This document shows positions 48,448 to 57,102 of a DNA stretch of 64,000 bases, piece after piece. Origin of the DNA: Acrocarpospora catenulata (GTDB lineage Bacteria; Actinomycetota; Actinomycetes; Streptosporangiales; Streptosporangiaceae); contig NZ_JAHCST010000001.1 in the NCBI RefSeq assembly GCF_018476525.1, positions 374,069 to 438,068 of the forward strand, given 5' to 3'. Numbering within the stretch: position 1 is the stretch's first letter; each line of letters starts with the position of its first letter. The notes under the pieces are model-generated. The model saw nothing but the letters and a program-made list of their open reading frames with translations, had not been told where the DNA came from and did not search any database. The position numbers and the translations under genes are program-made.

Positions 48448-48503
48448 TTCATGATTTTACCGAGCCGGGTAACGGACCCCTGGCGCTCGCCGAATATCCA
48501 TCG

Positions 48504-50891
48504 ATGAACGAGCGGGCCTCGATCGCGGGGAATCTGGCCGAGCTGGCGGAGATCGTCCGGGACGCGCCGGGGCGGGCCGCCGGGCGCGGGGCGGTGGACG
48601 TGCTGACGGCCGCGGCGGGCCACGGGGACGAGCGGGCAGTGCGGGCGCTGGGGCTGGTGGTCGCCGGTGCGCTCGGGCGAGAGGATCACCCGCTGGCGCG
48701 GATCCTGGAGATGGGCTACCTGTCGCGGCCGTTCCTGACCGAACTGGACGCCGTCCGGGAGCTGGCCGACCAGGTGGAGGAGGAGCTGCCCGTCCTGCGC
48801 GAGCTGGTACGCCGGGACGCCACCGAACAACACCTCGTGCTGGCCGCGTTCGTGCTGGCCGTGTTCGCCGACTTCGCGGCCTACACCGGGGAGGTCCTGG
48901 CGCGGCACACCCTGCCCGGCATGCGGCTGCGGATCATCCGGGAGATCGTCACGACGGCCCGGGTGGTGCCCGGCGACAGCGTGGACGCCACCTTCGAGGT
49001 CGGACGTGCCTTCATCCTGGGCCTGACCTCGATGGACGGGTTCCGCGGCACGATGAACCACGAGTTCGGCCACCATCTCGGCAACGACCTGATGGGGCGG
49101 CGCTCCGAGACGCTCGACGCGGATCGCGGGCGCGAGCTGGGGCGGGGGCTGGCCGCGGTGGTGGCCGCCGCCCGCCGGTTGCGGGGCCAAGGTCTGAGCG
49201 CGGGGGACCCTCGGCAGGTGGCGCTGCCGTCCGGACTGTCCATCATGAGCACGGCCGAAGACGGATACACCCACCTGTCCTTCCGGCAGAGCGGCGGGGC
49301 CATCGACCTCGACTACGCCATCGACTGCGCCCACCTGGCCGTACGGTTGCTGGGGGCGGCGCCGTACCAGGTGGCGGTGGCCTACTCGGCGTCCGGCATG
49401 TTCCACCTGGCCGTCCCCGGCCACCCGAACGCGACGTGGGTGCGGCTGCGCGCCGCCGCGCGGATGCCGGTGCCGGAGCGGGAGGCGGCCGAGTGGTTCG
49501 CGGAGCTGAGCCGTACCGGGCGGGTGGCCGACGACGAGTGGGGCATGATCGCCGTGCTCACCCGCGGTGAGCGGCCGCGAATGGTGTACGTCTCCGCGGG
49601 CGAGCAGAGCATGCGGGACATGACGATCTGCGCCCAGTTGCGGAAGGGCGACCCGATCACCGAAATCCCCCAGGAGGAGCGGGTACGGGCGGCCGTCGCG
49701 TGCGGCGACCCGGTGGCGCTGCGCGCCGCCCTCGACGGCGGGTACGCCGGGCCGCTCGGCCTGGACCGGCTGGGGGAGAGCCGGACCCTCATGGAGGGCG
49801 AGCACCTGGGCTCGACCGCCGCCGACATCCGGGAGGTGGTCGCCGCCCTGCACGCCGCCGGGCTCGACGTGAACGGACCCGCCGACGAGGCGGGCGGCAC
49901 GCTGCTTGTCGACGCCGCGGCCCGCGGTCCCGGCCTGACCGGCTTCCTGCTCGCCCACGGCGCCGACCCCCGGCGGCGCGGCGCCGACGGGACGACCCCG
50001 CTGGCCCGGGCCCGGGACCCGCGTACCGTCGAACTGCTCGTGGCGGCCGGCGCGGACCCCGACATACCCGACGAGCAGGGCAGAACCGCGCTGCACCTGG
50101 CCGCCGCCGAGGGCGACGCCGAGACCGTCGCGCTGCTGCTGGCCAGTGGAGCCAGGCAGGACGCCGCCGACGCCGACGGCGACACGCCGCTGGCCTACGC
50201 GGCGAGCCCGGCGGTGGCCGAGGCCCTGTGCGCGGCGGGCGCCGACCCGGACGCGGCCGGGCCGTCGGGGCGTACCCCGCTGATGAACGCCGCCGCCGAC
50301 GGCCGGGCCGAGGTGGCCGAGGCGCTGCTGCGGCTCGGCGCCGACCCCCGCGCGGTCACCGACACCGGCGTGTCGGCGCTGCACTTCGCCGCCGGGTATC
50401 CCCTCGCCCGGCAGGCGGTCGCCCTGGTCACGCTGTTGCTGGACGCGGGGGCCGTGATCGACGAGGAGAACAACCAGGGCACCACGCCGCTGATGGTCGC
50501 CACGATGGACATGCTGGTGGAAACCGTCGAACTGCTCGTGTCACGCGGCGCCGACGTCAACGCCCGTACGGTCGAGGGGTTCACCCCGCTCATGCACGCC
50601 TCGGACGGGCGCACCGAATGGTCGCGCGATCTCTCGCATAATGACCGCATGACGCGGTGCATGCGCCTGCTCGCCGCCGCCGGGGCCGATCTGGACGCCG
50701 CCGGGGACCAGGGCTGGACGGCCCTGCACTTCGCGCTGCTCGGCTTCGACGCCGGTCCGGTGGCCTGCCTGCTGGAGCTGGGCGCCGATCCCAACCTCGC
50801 CACCGATGACGGGATGACGCCGCTCCGCCGGGCCAGGGAGAAGGGCCACGAGAAGATGGTCGAGGACCTGATCCGGGCGGGCGCCCGGTGA
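48504..50891 (+). CDS. ankyrin-repeat protein with N-terminal HEFGH-containing domain
   Basis: 795 residues, no signal peptide. The N-terminal 390 residues are of no family I recognise. They contain GTMNHEFGHHLGND, where His186-Glu-Phe-Gly-His190 fits the HExxH zinc-protease pattern, inside a helical stretch. Residues about 390-795 are some ten ankyrin repeats (for example DEQGRTALHLAAAEGDAETVALLLASGA, GTTPLMVATMDMLVETVELLVSRGADVNA). The gene is coupled to the LRR gene by a 4-bp GTGA overlap. A repeat-based sensor or effector pair is plausible. If the metal site is real, this could be an ankyrin-guided protease, but a third ligand is not obvious. Confidence 0.85.
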   Translation: MNERASIAGNLAELAEIVRDAPGRAAGRGAVDVLTAAAGHGDERAVRALGLVVAGALGREDHPLARILEMGYLSRPFLTELDAVRELADQVEEELPVLRELVRRDATEQHLVLAAFVLAVFADFAAYTGEVLARHTLPGMRLRIIREIVTTARVVPGDSVDATFEVGRAFILGLTSMDGFRGTMNHEFGHHLGNDLMGRRSETLDADRGRELGRGLAAVVAAARRLRGQGLSAGDPRQVALPSGLSIMSTAEDGYTHLSFRQSGGAIDLDYAIDCAHLAVRLLGAAPYQVAVAYSASGMFHLAVPGHPNATWVRLRAAARMPVPEREAAEWFAELSRTGRVADDEWGMIAVLTRGERPRMVYVSAGEQSMRDMTICAQLRKGDPITEIPQEERVRAAVACGDPVALRAALDGGYAGPLGLDRLGESRTLMEGEHLGSTAADIREVVAALHAAGLDVNGPADEAGGTLLVDAAARGPGLTGFLLAHGADPRRRGADGTTPLARARDPRTVELLVAAGADPDIPDEQGRTALHLAAAEGDAETVALLLASGARQDAADADGDTPLAYAASPAVAEALCAAGADPDAAGPSGRTPLMNAAADGRAEVAEALLRLGADPRAVTDTGVSALHFAAGYPLARQAVALVTLLLDAGAVIDEENNQGTTPLMVATMDMLVETVELLVSRGADVNARTVEGFTPLMHASDGRTEWSRDLSHNDRMTRCMRLLAAAGADLDAAGDQGWTALHFALLGFDAGPVACLLELGADPNLATDDGMTPLRRAREKGHEKMVEDLIRAGAR

Positions 50892-52330
50892 ACCCCGTGC
50901 TCGCCGCCATCGACGCGGGGGCCGCCGGCGGTGTGGTGGACCTGCGCGGCCTGCGCCTGCGCGAACTGCCCGACGAGTTTCCCGCCGACCCGGCGATCCG
51001 CCGCGTCGACCTCAGCGGCAACCGGCTGGCCGTGCTGCCGCCCTCGCTGCTGCGCCTGCCGGGGCTGCGCGAGCTCGATCTGGCCAACAACCGGCTCGCC
51101 ACCCTGCCGGACGCCTGGTCGGCGCTGCCGGAGCTGGTACGGCTGGACGCCTCGGAGAACCGGCTGACCACGCTGCCGCCCGCGCCGCCGGGGCTGCGCG
51201 ACCTGCTGGTCTGCGGCAACGCCCTGACGGACGTCCCGGCCGGCGCCTTCACCACCCTGGACATCTCCGGCAACCGCCTGGGCGGGCTGGCGAACCTGCC
51301 GGCGACGCTGGAGAGCCTGGACGCCTCCGGCAACCGCATCACCGCGCTGCCCGACCTCCTCGACCTGCCGGCGCTGCGCCGCCTGGACCTGTCTGGCAAC
51401 CGGCTGACCTCGGTGGACGTGCTGCGCGCCCTCACCCTGGACGAGCTCCACCTCGACGGCAACCTGCTGGCGGCCCGCCCCGGCGTCACCGCCCGGTTCT
51501 TCACCGACCTGGGCAATCCCTACGGCGACAGCCCGGAGAGCAGCCGCGTCCGCGAAGCCGTACGGGCGCACACGACGGGGCACGCCGACCCGGGCAAGCA
51601 GTACTTCGACACCGCCACCCTCGTCTTCGCCTTCACGCTGGCGATCAGCGGCACGGTCGCCGTGCGCACGTTCGTCGACCACTACTACAAGCGCTTCAAG
51701 GGCGTCGGCGTCACCGTCACCCTGGCCGACGGCACGCGGATCGAGCTGACCGACCTGAGCCGCAGCACCGCGCTCAAGCTCGTGGACGACCTGCGCGAAC
51801 CCCGGGTGACGGCAGGGTTCCCGCCGGTCAAGGCCGGGCCGGGCGCCGCCGCCACGGCCGAGTTCGTGACCCAGTCCATCGCCAGGCTCGGCGAGGCCGA
51901 CCTGGTTCCGGCGGCGGGCCCGGTCATCCACTTCCGGCAGGTCATCTTCAACGGCGAGGTCACCATGGGCGATCAGATCAACATCGGCAGCATCTCCGGC
52001 TCCAACGTCAACATCAAGTCGCGGCTCACCCGCGTCACCCAGACCGTGGGCGCGGCGGCCACGCTCGACGACACCGTCAGGGCCGAGCTGAACCAGCTGG
52101 TGGAGAAGCTGGCCGCCGCACTGGACCAGCTGCCCGCCGAACAGGCGCGGGACGGCGAGGCCGTCGCCGAGACGGCCGCCGACCTGGTCGAGAAGGCCAC
52201 CCAGGAGAAGCCGAACAAGAGACTCGTGGACACCATCGCCGGCGGGCTGAAGTCACTGGCCGAGGGGCTGGGCCCGGTGGTGCCCGTGGTGGCGGCCATC
52301 GTCGAACTGGTCACGAAGATCACCGCTTAG
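50888..52330 (+). CDS. leucine-rich-repeat protein with EACC1-like and C-terminal adaptor-like domains
   Basis: 480 residues. LRRs fill residues about 15-200 (repeats of the VDLSGNRLAVLPPSL, LDASENRLTTLPP type). Then comes a hydrophobic helix (TATLVFAFTLAISGTVAV, about 238-256) followed by KGVGVTVTLADGTRIELTDLS and LVDDLREP, which resembles the effector-associated constant component EACC1 of actinobacterial conflict systems. The C-terminal 120 residues start GDQINIGSISGSNVNI and continue as amphipathic helices, a module I have seen at the ends of multidomain actinobacterial proteins. Starts inside the ankyrin gene stop, so the two are made together. Function unknown. Confidence 0.8.
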   Translation: MNPVLAAIDAGAAGGVVDLRGLRLRELPDEFPADPAIRRVDLSGNRLAVLPPSLLRLPGLRELDLANNRLATLPDAWSALPELVRLDASENRLTTLPPAPPGLRDLLVCGNALTDVPAGAFTTLDISGNRLGGLANLPATLESLDASGNRITALPDLLDLPALRRLDLSGNRLTSVDVLRALTLDELHLDGNLLAARPGVTARFFTDLGNPYGDSPESSRVREAVRAHTTGHADPGKQYFDTATLVFAFTLAISGTVAVRTFVDHYYKRFKGVGVTVTLADGTRIELTDLSRSTALKLVDDLREPRVTAGFPPVKAGPGAAATAEFVTQSIARLGEADLVPAAGPVIHFRQVIFNGEVTMGDQINIGSISGSNVNIKSRLTRVTQTVGAAATLDDTVRAELNQLVEKLAAALDQLPAEQARDGEAVAETAADLVEKATQEKPNKRLVDTIAGGLKSLAEGLGPVVPVVAAIVELVTKITA

Positions 52331-53736
52331 CCGGCCGGGAGGCGGACGCGGAACACGGCGTGACCGGGGCGGCTCTCCAGGTCGACGGTGCCGCCGTGGG
52401 CGGTGGTGACGGCGCGGACGATGGCCAGGCCGAGGCCCGAGCCGCCCGAAGCGCGGGAGCGGCTCTGGTCGCCGCGGGTGAAGCGGCCGAAGACCTCCTC
52501 GTGGCGGTCGGGCGGGATGCCGGGGCCGTCGTCGGCGACGGCCAGTTCGGCGTGGCCGTCCCGTTCCCTGAGGGTGACGGTCACCGTGCTGCCGGGCGGG
52601 GTGTGGATGCGGGCGTTGGCCAGCAGGTTGGCGATCACCTGGTGCAGGCGGAGGGCGTCGCCGCCGACGACGACCGGCTCCTCGGGCAGGTCGAGCACCC
52701 AGCGGTGGCCGGGGCCCGCCGCGCGGGCGTCGGAGGTGGCCTCGATGGCCAGGAGGGTCAGGTCGACCTCCTCGCGGACCAGCGGGCGGCCGGCGTCGAG
52801 ACGGGCCAGCAGCAGCAACTCGTCGACGAGTTCCGACATCCGGCCCGACTCGGCCTGGATGCGGGTGAGCGCGTGCCTGGTCTGCTCGGCTGAGCCGTCG
52901 CGCAGGGCCAGCTCGACGTGGCCGCGGATCACCGCCAGCGGGGTGCGGAGCTCGTGGCTGGCGTCGGCGGCGAACGCGCGCAGCCGCTGCTCGGCCTCGT
53001 GCCTGCTGCGCAGCGCCTGGGCGACGTGCCCGAGCATGCGGTTGAAGGCGGCGGCGACCTGGCCGGTCTCCGAGCGCGGGTCGCCCTCGGCCACCCGTTC
53101 CGCCAGGGTCACCTCGCCGGTGTCCAGGCGCTGGGCCGAGACCTGGCGGGCGGTGGCGGCGATCCGGTCCAGGGGGCGCAGCGAGAGCCGTACCCAGAGG
53201 GTGCCGGCGACGCCGGTCACGGCCAGCACGCCGGCGAAGAGCGCCAGTTCCAGGAGTTGCAGCCGGTGGACGGTCTCCTCGACGCCGCGCAGCGGCAGGC
53301 CGGTGATCAGGATGTCGCCGTCCCGGCCGGAGACGGCGAGCACGCGGTAGTCGTCCAGCGCGGACAGTTCGACCGTACGGGGCGTGCCGTCGCCGGGCAG
53401 GGCGGCCAGGGCGGCGCGGTCGTCGGACGACAGGACCGGAGGCGAGCCGGCCGTGCGGTCGGTGACCATGGCGGCGTGCGTGACCGCACCGGCGTAGACC
53501 CGCGCGCCGAGGGTGCCGACGGTCTGCCCGCGGGTGTCGCCGCCGCCCTCGAACTGGTCCTCGTGCTCCAGGCTGGCGGCGAACCTGGCCGGGTTGGCGG
53601 CCAGCTGCTGGTCGACCCGGTCCACCAGGAAGCGCTGCAGCCCGACGGTGGTGGCCAGGCCGACGACGGCGCAGGCCAGCGCGAGCAGGGCGACCACGCC
53701 GGCCACCAGCCGGCCACGGACGGTGTGCAGGATCAT
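52327..53736 (-). CDS. OmpR-partner sensor histidine kinase
   Basis: 469 residues from the ATG at 53736, overlapping the regulator stop (ATGA). Two membrane helices (about 9-31 and 170-190) flank a 135-residue extracytoplasmic sensor domain; HAMP domain, then HisKA with phospho-acceptor His (about 260) in ADASHELRTPLAVIRGH, and HATPase_c (ANLLANARIHTPPG, VADDGPGIPP, GSGLGLAIV). Resembles TcrY/CseC-type kinases. Probable targets are the divergent flavin electron-transfer genes. Convergent 4-bp overlap with the LRR gene. Confidence 0.94.
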   Translation of the reverse strand: MILHTVRGRLVAGVVALLALACAVVGLATTVGLQRFLVDRVDQQLAANPARFAASLEHEDQFEGGGDTRGQTVGTLGARVYAGAVTHAAMVTDRTAGSPPVLSSDDRAALAALPGDGTPRTVELSALDDYRVLAVSGRDGDILITGLPLRGVEETVHRLQLLELALFAGVLAVTGVAGTLWVRLSLRPLDRIAATARQVSAQRLDTGEVTLAERVAEGDPRSETGQVAAAFNRMLGHVAQALRSRHEAEQRLRAFAADASHELRTPLAVIRGHVELALRDGSAEQTRHALTRIQAESGRMSELVDELLLLARLDAGRPLVREEVDLTLLAIEATSDARAAGPGHRWVLDLPEEPVVVGGDALRLHQVIANLLANARIHTPPGSTVTVTLRERDGHAELAVADDGPGIPPDRHEEVFGRFTRGDQSRSRASGGSGLGLAIVRAVTTAHGGTVDLESRPGHAVFRVRLPAG

Positions 53737-54446
53737 GTCGCCCTGAGCACGTAGCCGACGCCGCGCACGGTGTGGATGAGCGGCGCGCGGCCCGCGTCGA
53801 TCTTCTTGCGCAGGTAGCTGATGTAGAGCTCGACCACGTGCGCCTGCCCGCCGAAGTCGTAGGACCACACCTGGTCGAGCAGCTGGGCCTTGCTCAGCAC
53901 CCGCCGCTCGTTGACCATCAGCACCCGGAGCAGCTCGAACTCGGTGGGGGTCAGGTCGATCGGCGTCCCGGCGCGGCTCACCTCGCGGGCCTCCTCGTCC
54001 ATCACCAGGTCGGCCACGACCAGGCGGTCGCCGGTGTCCTGGCGGGCCATCCCGGCCCGGCGGAGCAGCCCGCGCAGCCGGGCCACGACCTCCTCCAGGC
54101 TGAACGGCTTGGTCACGTAGTCGTCGCCGCCCGCCGTGATGCCGGCGATCCTGTCCTCCACGGCGTCCCGCGCGGTCAGGAAGAGCACGCAGGTCTCGGG
54201 GGAGCGTTCGCGCAGGCGGCGCAGGACGGTCAGGCCGTCCATGTCGGGCAGCATCACGTCGAGGACGACCGCGTCGGGCGCGAACTCGGCGGCCTCGCGC
54301 AGCGCGGCGCCGCCGCTGCCCGCCGTACGGACCTGCCAGTGCTCCTGGCGCAGCACGGCGTCGAGCACCTCGACGAGGTCCGGCTCGTCGTCCACCACGA
54401 GTACCCGGATCGGCGTGCCGTCCGGGCGTAGCAAGTCCGCCATCAT
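53733..54446 (-). CDS. OmpR/PhoB-type response regulator
   Basis: 237 residues. Receiver with Asp pair VVDDE, phospho-acceptor Asp63 in VVLDVMLPDMDG, Thr in FLTAR and Lys in VTKPFSLEE; C-terminal winged helix (DLTPTEFELLRVLMVNERRVLSKAQLLDQVW, HVVELYISYLRKKI). GGAGGGAGG upstream of the ATG-ATG start. Divergent from the reductase operon with a 107-bp spacer that contains an AT-rich stretch suitable for its binding. Confidence 0.94.
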   Translation of the reverse strand: MMADLLRPDGTPIRVLVVDDEPDLVEVLDAVLRQEHWQVRTAGSGGAALREAAEFAPDAVVLDVMLPDMDGLTVLRRLRERSPETCVLFLTARDAVEDRIAGITAGGDDYVTKPFSLEEVVARLRGLLRRAGMARQDTGDRLVVADLVMDEEAREVSRAGTPIDLTPTEFELLRVLMVNERRVLSKAQLLDQVWSYDFGGQAHVVELYISYLRKKIDAGRAPLIHTVRGVGYVLRAT

Positions 54447-54553
54447 TGTCCTCCCTCCCCCAGTGAACAGCCGGTTTATCTGAGAATCCTATGAATAGCG
54501 GCAGTGGCGGCTTTCAGAGGGAAAACAGAACTTCGCCTGGCACGGTGAGGGAC

Positions 54554-55903
54554 ATGACGTTGATCGAAGCGCCGGTCCGGCACCGGGCCGCTCCCTCGCT
54601 CCCGCGCCTGCGGCCACGTCCACTCCTGGCGGCGATCGGCGCCGGCGGGATCGCGGTGCCGGCCCTGTGGTGGTGGAACACCACCTCGGTCGCCGGGCTC
54701 GGCGGGTGGCTCACCGCCGCGGGCCGGATCTGCGGGCTGCTGGGCGGGTACGGCATCGCCGTGCTGCTCGCCCTCATGGCCCGGGTTCCCGCCCTCGAAC
54801 GCGGCGTCGGCACCGACCGGCTCACCCGCTGGCACGCCCGGGGCGGCCGGTACACGGTCTGGCTGCTGATCGCGCACACGCTGCTGATCATCTGGGGGTA
54901 CGCGGTCACCGAGAACACCGGCGTGGTCGACGAGACCGTGACCATGGTGCTCACCTTCCCTGACGTGCTGAAGGCCACCGTCGCCCTGTTCCTGCTGGTC
55001 GGCGTCGGCCTCATCTCGATCCGGGCGGCCCGTCGCAGGCTCCGCTACGAGACCTGGTTCCACCTGCACTTCTACACCTATCTGGCCGCCTGGCTGGCCT
55101 TCGGGCACCAGATCGCCACGGGGGCCGAGTTCGTCGGCCGGCGCTGGGTGCAGGCCCTCTGGCTGGCGCTGTATCTGGGGGTGGCCGGGCTGCTGGTCTG
55201 GTATCGGTTCCTGGGGCCCGTGATCTTCTCGGTACGGCACCGCCTCCGGGTCGAGCGGGTGGTGCCCGAGGCGCCCGGGGTGGTGTCCGTGCACGTCTCC
55301 GGGCGCGGTCTCCACCGGATGCGCGACGAACCGGGGCAGTTCTTCCGGTGGCGGTTCCTCACCAGGGAGCTGTGGTGGTCGGCCAACCCGTACTCCCTGT
55401 CGGCGCCCGCCCAGCCGGACATGCTGCGCATCACGGTCAAGGCGCTCGGCGACCACAGCGCGGCCCTGGCCTCCCTCCGGCCGGGGACCCGGGTCATCGC
55501 CGAGGGTCCGTACGGGGCGTTCACGGCGGGGCTGCGGCGGCGGGGGAGGACCCTGCTGATCGCGGGCGGGGTGGGGATCACGCCGCTGCGCACCCTGTTC
55601 GAGACCCTGTCCGGCGAGGTGACGCTGCTCTACCGGGCGCGCACGCCGCAGGATCTGGTGTTCCGCGAGGAACTGGAGGAGATCGCCGCCCGGCGCGGCG
55701 CCCAGCTGCGGTACTCGGTCGGCTCGCGCGCCGAGGTCGGGCAGCCGTTCACCGCCGCGACCCTGCGCGACCTGGTCCCCGAACTGGCGGAACACGACGT
55801 CTACCTGTGCGGGCCGCCGGAGATGACCGCCGCGGCGAGGTCGGCCCTGCGCGAGGCGGGAGTGCCCGCCCGCCAGATCCACCACGAGTCGTTCGAGTTC
55901 TGA
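54554..55903 (+). CDS. ferric-reductase-like transmembrane flavoprotein
   Basis: 449 residues from the ATG at 54554. N-terminal ferric-reductase-like domain with about six helices and heme-ligand His pairs (RWHARGGRYTVWLLIAHTLL; WFHLHFYTYLAAWLAFGHQI). C-terminal ferredoxin-reductase module: FAD motif NPYSLS, GPYGAF, NAD(P) motif LIAGGVGITPLRTLF and terminal CGPPEM. Moves electrons from cytosolic NAD(P)H across the membrane. With the two following genes it forms a typical actinobacterial extracytoplasmic electron-transfer unit. Confidence 0.92.
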   Translation: MTLIEAPVRHRAAPSLPRLRPRPLLAAIGAGGIAVPALWWWNTTSVAGLGGWLTAAGRICGLLGGYGIAVLLALMARVPALERGVGTDRLTRWHARGGRYTVWLLIAHTLLIIWGYAVTENTGVVDETVTMVLTFPDVLKATVALFLLVGVGLISIRAARRRLRYETWFHLHFYTYLAAWLAFGHQIATGAEFVGRRWVQALWLALYLGVAGLLVWYRFLGPVIFSVRHRLRVERVVPEAPGVVSVHVSGRGLHRMRDEPGQFFRWRFLTRELWWSANPYSLSAPAQPDMLRITVKALGDHSAALASLRPGTRVIAEGPYGAFTAGLRRRGRTLLIAGGVGITPLRTLFETLSGEVTLLYRARTPQDLVFREELEEIAARRGAQLRYSVGSRAEVGQPFTAATLRDLVPELAEHDVYLCGPPEMTAAARSALREAGVPARQIHHESFEF

Positions 55904-55913
55904 GGAGGTCGTC

Positions 55914-56333
55914 ATGCGCCGAGCCCTGCTCGCCGTCGTCGTCACCGTGCTGGGGCTGGTTCTGCTGCTGTCCTTCAAACCGCACGAGGTGTCACCGGCC
56001 GCGCTCAGACCCGCCGCCACCAGCGGAACCGACCAGGCGGTCGATGCCCAGAGAGCCCAGGGGAGTGTCACGGGGGCCAGCGTGGACACCCGCTGGGGCC
56101 CGGTCCAGGTCGCCATCACCGTCAGCGGCGGCCGGATCAGCGCGGTCGACGTGATCCAGGCCCCCGACGGTAACCACCGGGACATCGAGATCAACCAGCG
56201 CGCCCTGCCGATCCTCATCCAGGAGACGCTGGACGCGCAGAGCGCCCAGATCGACATGGTCTCGGGGGCGACCTACACCAGCGAGGGCTACCTCGGCTCG
56301 CTGCAGAGCGCGATCGACCAGGCGGGCCTGTGA
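55914..56333 (+). CDS. FMN-binding domain protein, membrane-anchored
   Basis: 139 residues. N-terminal membrane anchor (ALLAVVVTVLGLVLLL), linker, then FMN_bind domain ending DMVSGATYTSEGYLGSLQSAI. The SGAT motif (about 117-120) is the covalent flavin attachment site modified by ApbE, whose gene follows directly. Accepts electrons outside the membrane, probably from the reductase encoded 10 bp upstream. Confidence 0.92.
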   Translation: MRRALLAVVVTVLGLVLLLSFKPHEVSPAALRPAATSGTDQAVDAQRAQGSVTGASVDTRWGPVQVAITVSGGRISAVDVIQAPDGNHRDIEINQRALPILIQETLDAQSAQIDMVSGATYTSEGYLGSLQSAIDQAGL

Positions 56334-57070
56334 TGCGGCACGCCGAACCCGTGATGGGCACGGTCTTCTCCTTCGACGTCCGCCACGGCGAGCAGGCCCG
56401 CCCCGCGGTGGCCTCGGCGGTGGCGCTGCTGCACCGGATCGACGCCGTCTTCTCCACCTACCGGCCGGACAGCGCCATCAGCAGGCTGGACCGGGGCGAG
56501 ATCACCCTGCGGGACTGCCCGCCCGAGGTGACCGAGGTGCTCGACCTGTGCGCCCGCGTGGAATCGGCCACCGACGGCTACTTCAGCGTCGTGCCGTCCC
56601 ACCACCTCGACCCGTCCGCCCTGGTCAAGGGGTGGGCCGTGGACCGCGCGTGCGACCTGCTGCGCAACGCGGGCTGCGTACGGCACTGCGTCAACGGCGG
56701 CGGCGACGTCCGCCTCGGCGAGCCCCCGGAACCCGGCCGGCCCTGGCGGATCGGCATCGCCCACCCCCTCCGGCGCGGCGAACTCCTCTGCGTGGTCGAG
56801 GGCACCGAGCTGGCGGTCGCCACCTCGGGCACCGCGGAACGCGGCGACCACATCCTCGACCCGCACACCGGCCTGCCCGCCCGCGGCCTGGCCGCCATCA
56901 CCCTGCTCGGCGCCGACCTGACCACCGTGGACGCCTACGCCACCGCCGCCTTCGCGATGGGCGCCGGCGCCCACGCCTGGGCGGAGCGGACCGGCGGCAT
57001 CGAGGCCCTGGCCGTCACCGACACCGGCACGACCTGGCGGACCAGCGGCTTCGCCCATCACCTCAGGTGA
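56333..57070 (+). CDS. apbE: FAD:protein FMN transferase
   Basis: 245 residues. ApbE family: RHAEPVMGTVFSFDV, STYRPDSAISRLDRGE, LDPSALVKGWAVDRA, NGGGDVRL, ATSGTAERGDHILDPHTGLPA and the metal site region TTVDAYATAAFAMG. Transfers FMN from FAD to the Thr of the SGAT motif of the preceding protein. No signal peptide or lipobox, so modification would be cytoplasmic unless the start is misjudged. ATG overlaps the previous stop (TGATG); a GTG one codon earlier is also possible. Confidence 0.92.
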   Translation: MRHAEPVMGTVFSFDVRHGEQARPAVASAVALLHRIDAVFSTYRPDSAISRLDRGEITLRDCPPEVTEVLDLCARVESATDGYFSVVPSHHLDPSALVKGWAVDRACDLLRNAGCVRHCVNGGGDVRLGEPPEPGRPWRIGIAHPLRRGELLCVVEGTELAVATSGTAERGDHILDPHTGLPARGLAAITLLGADLTTVDAYATAAFAMGAGAHAWAERTGGIEALAVTDTGTTWRTSGFAHHLR

Positions 57071-57102
57071 CGTCCAGCGTCTTGGTCACGATTTCGCGCT
57101 TG

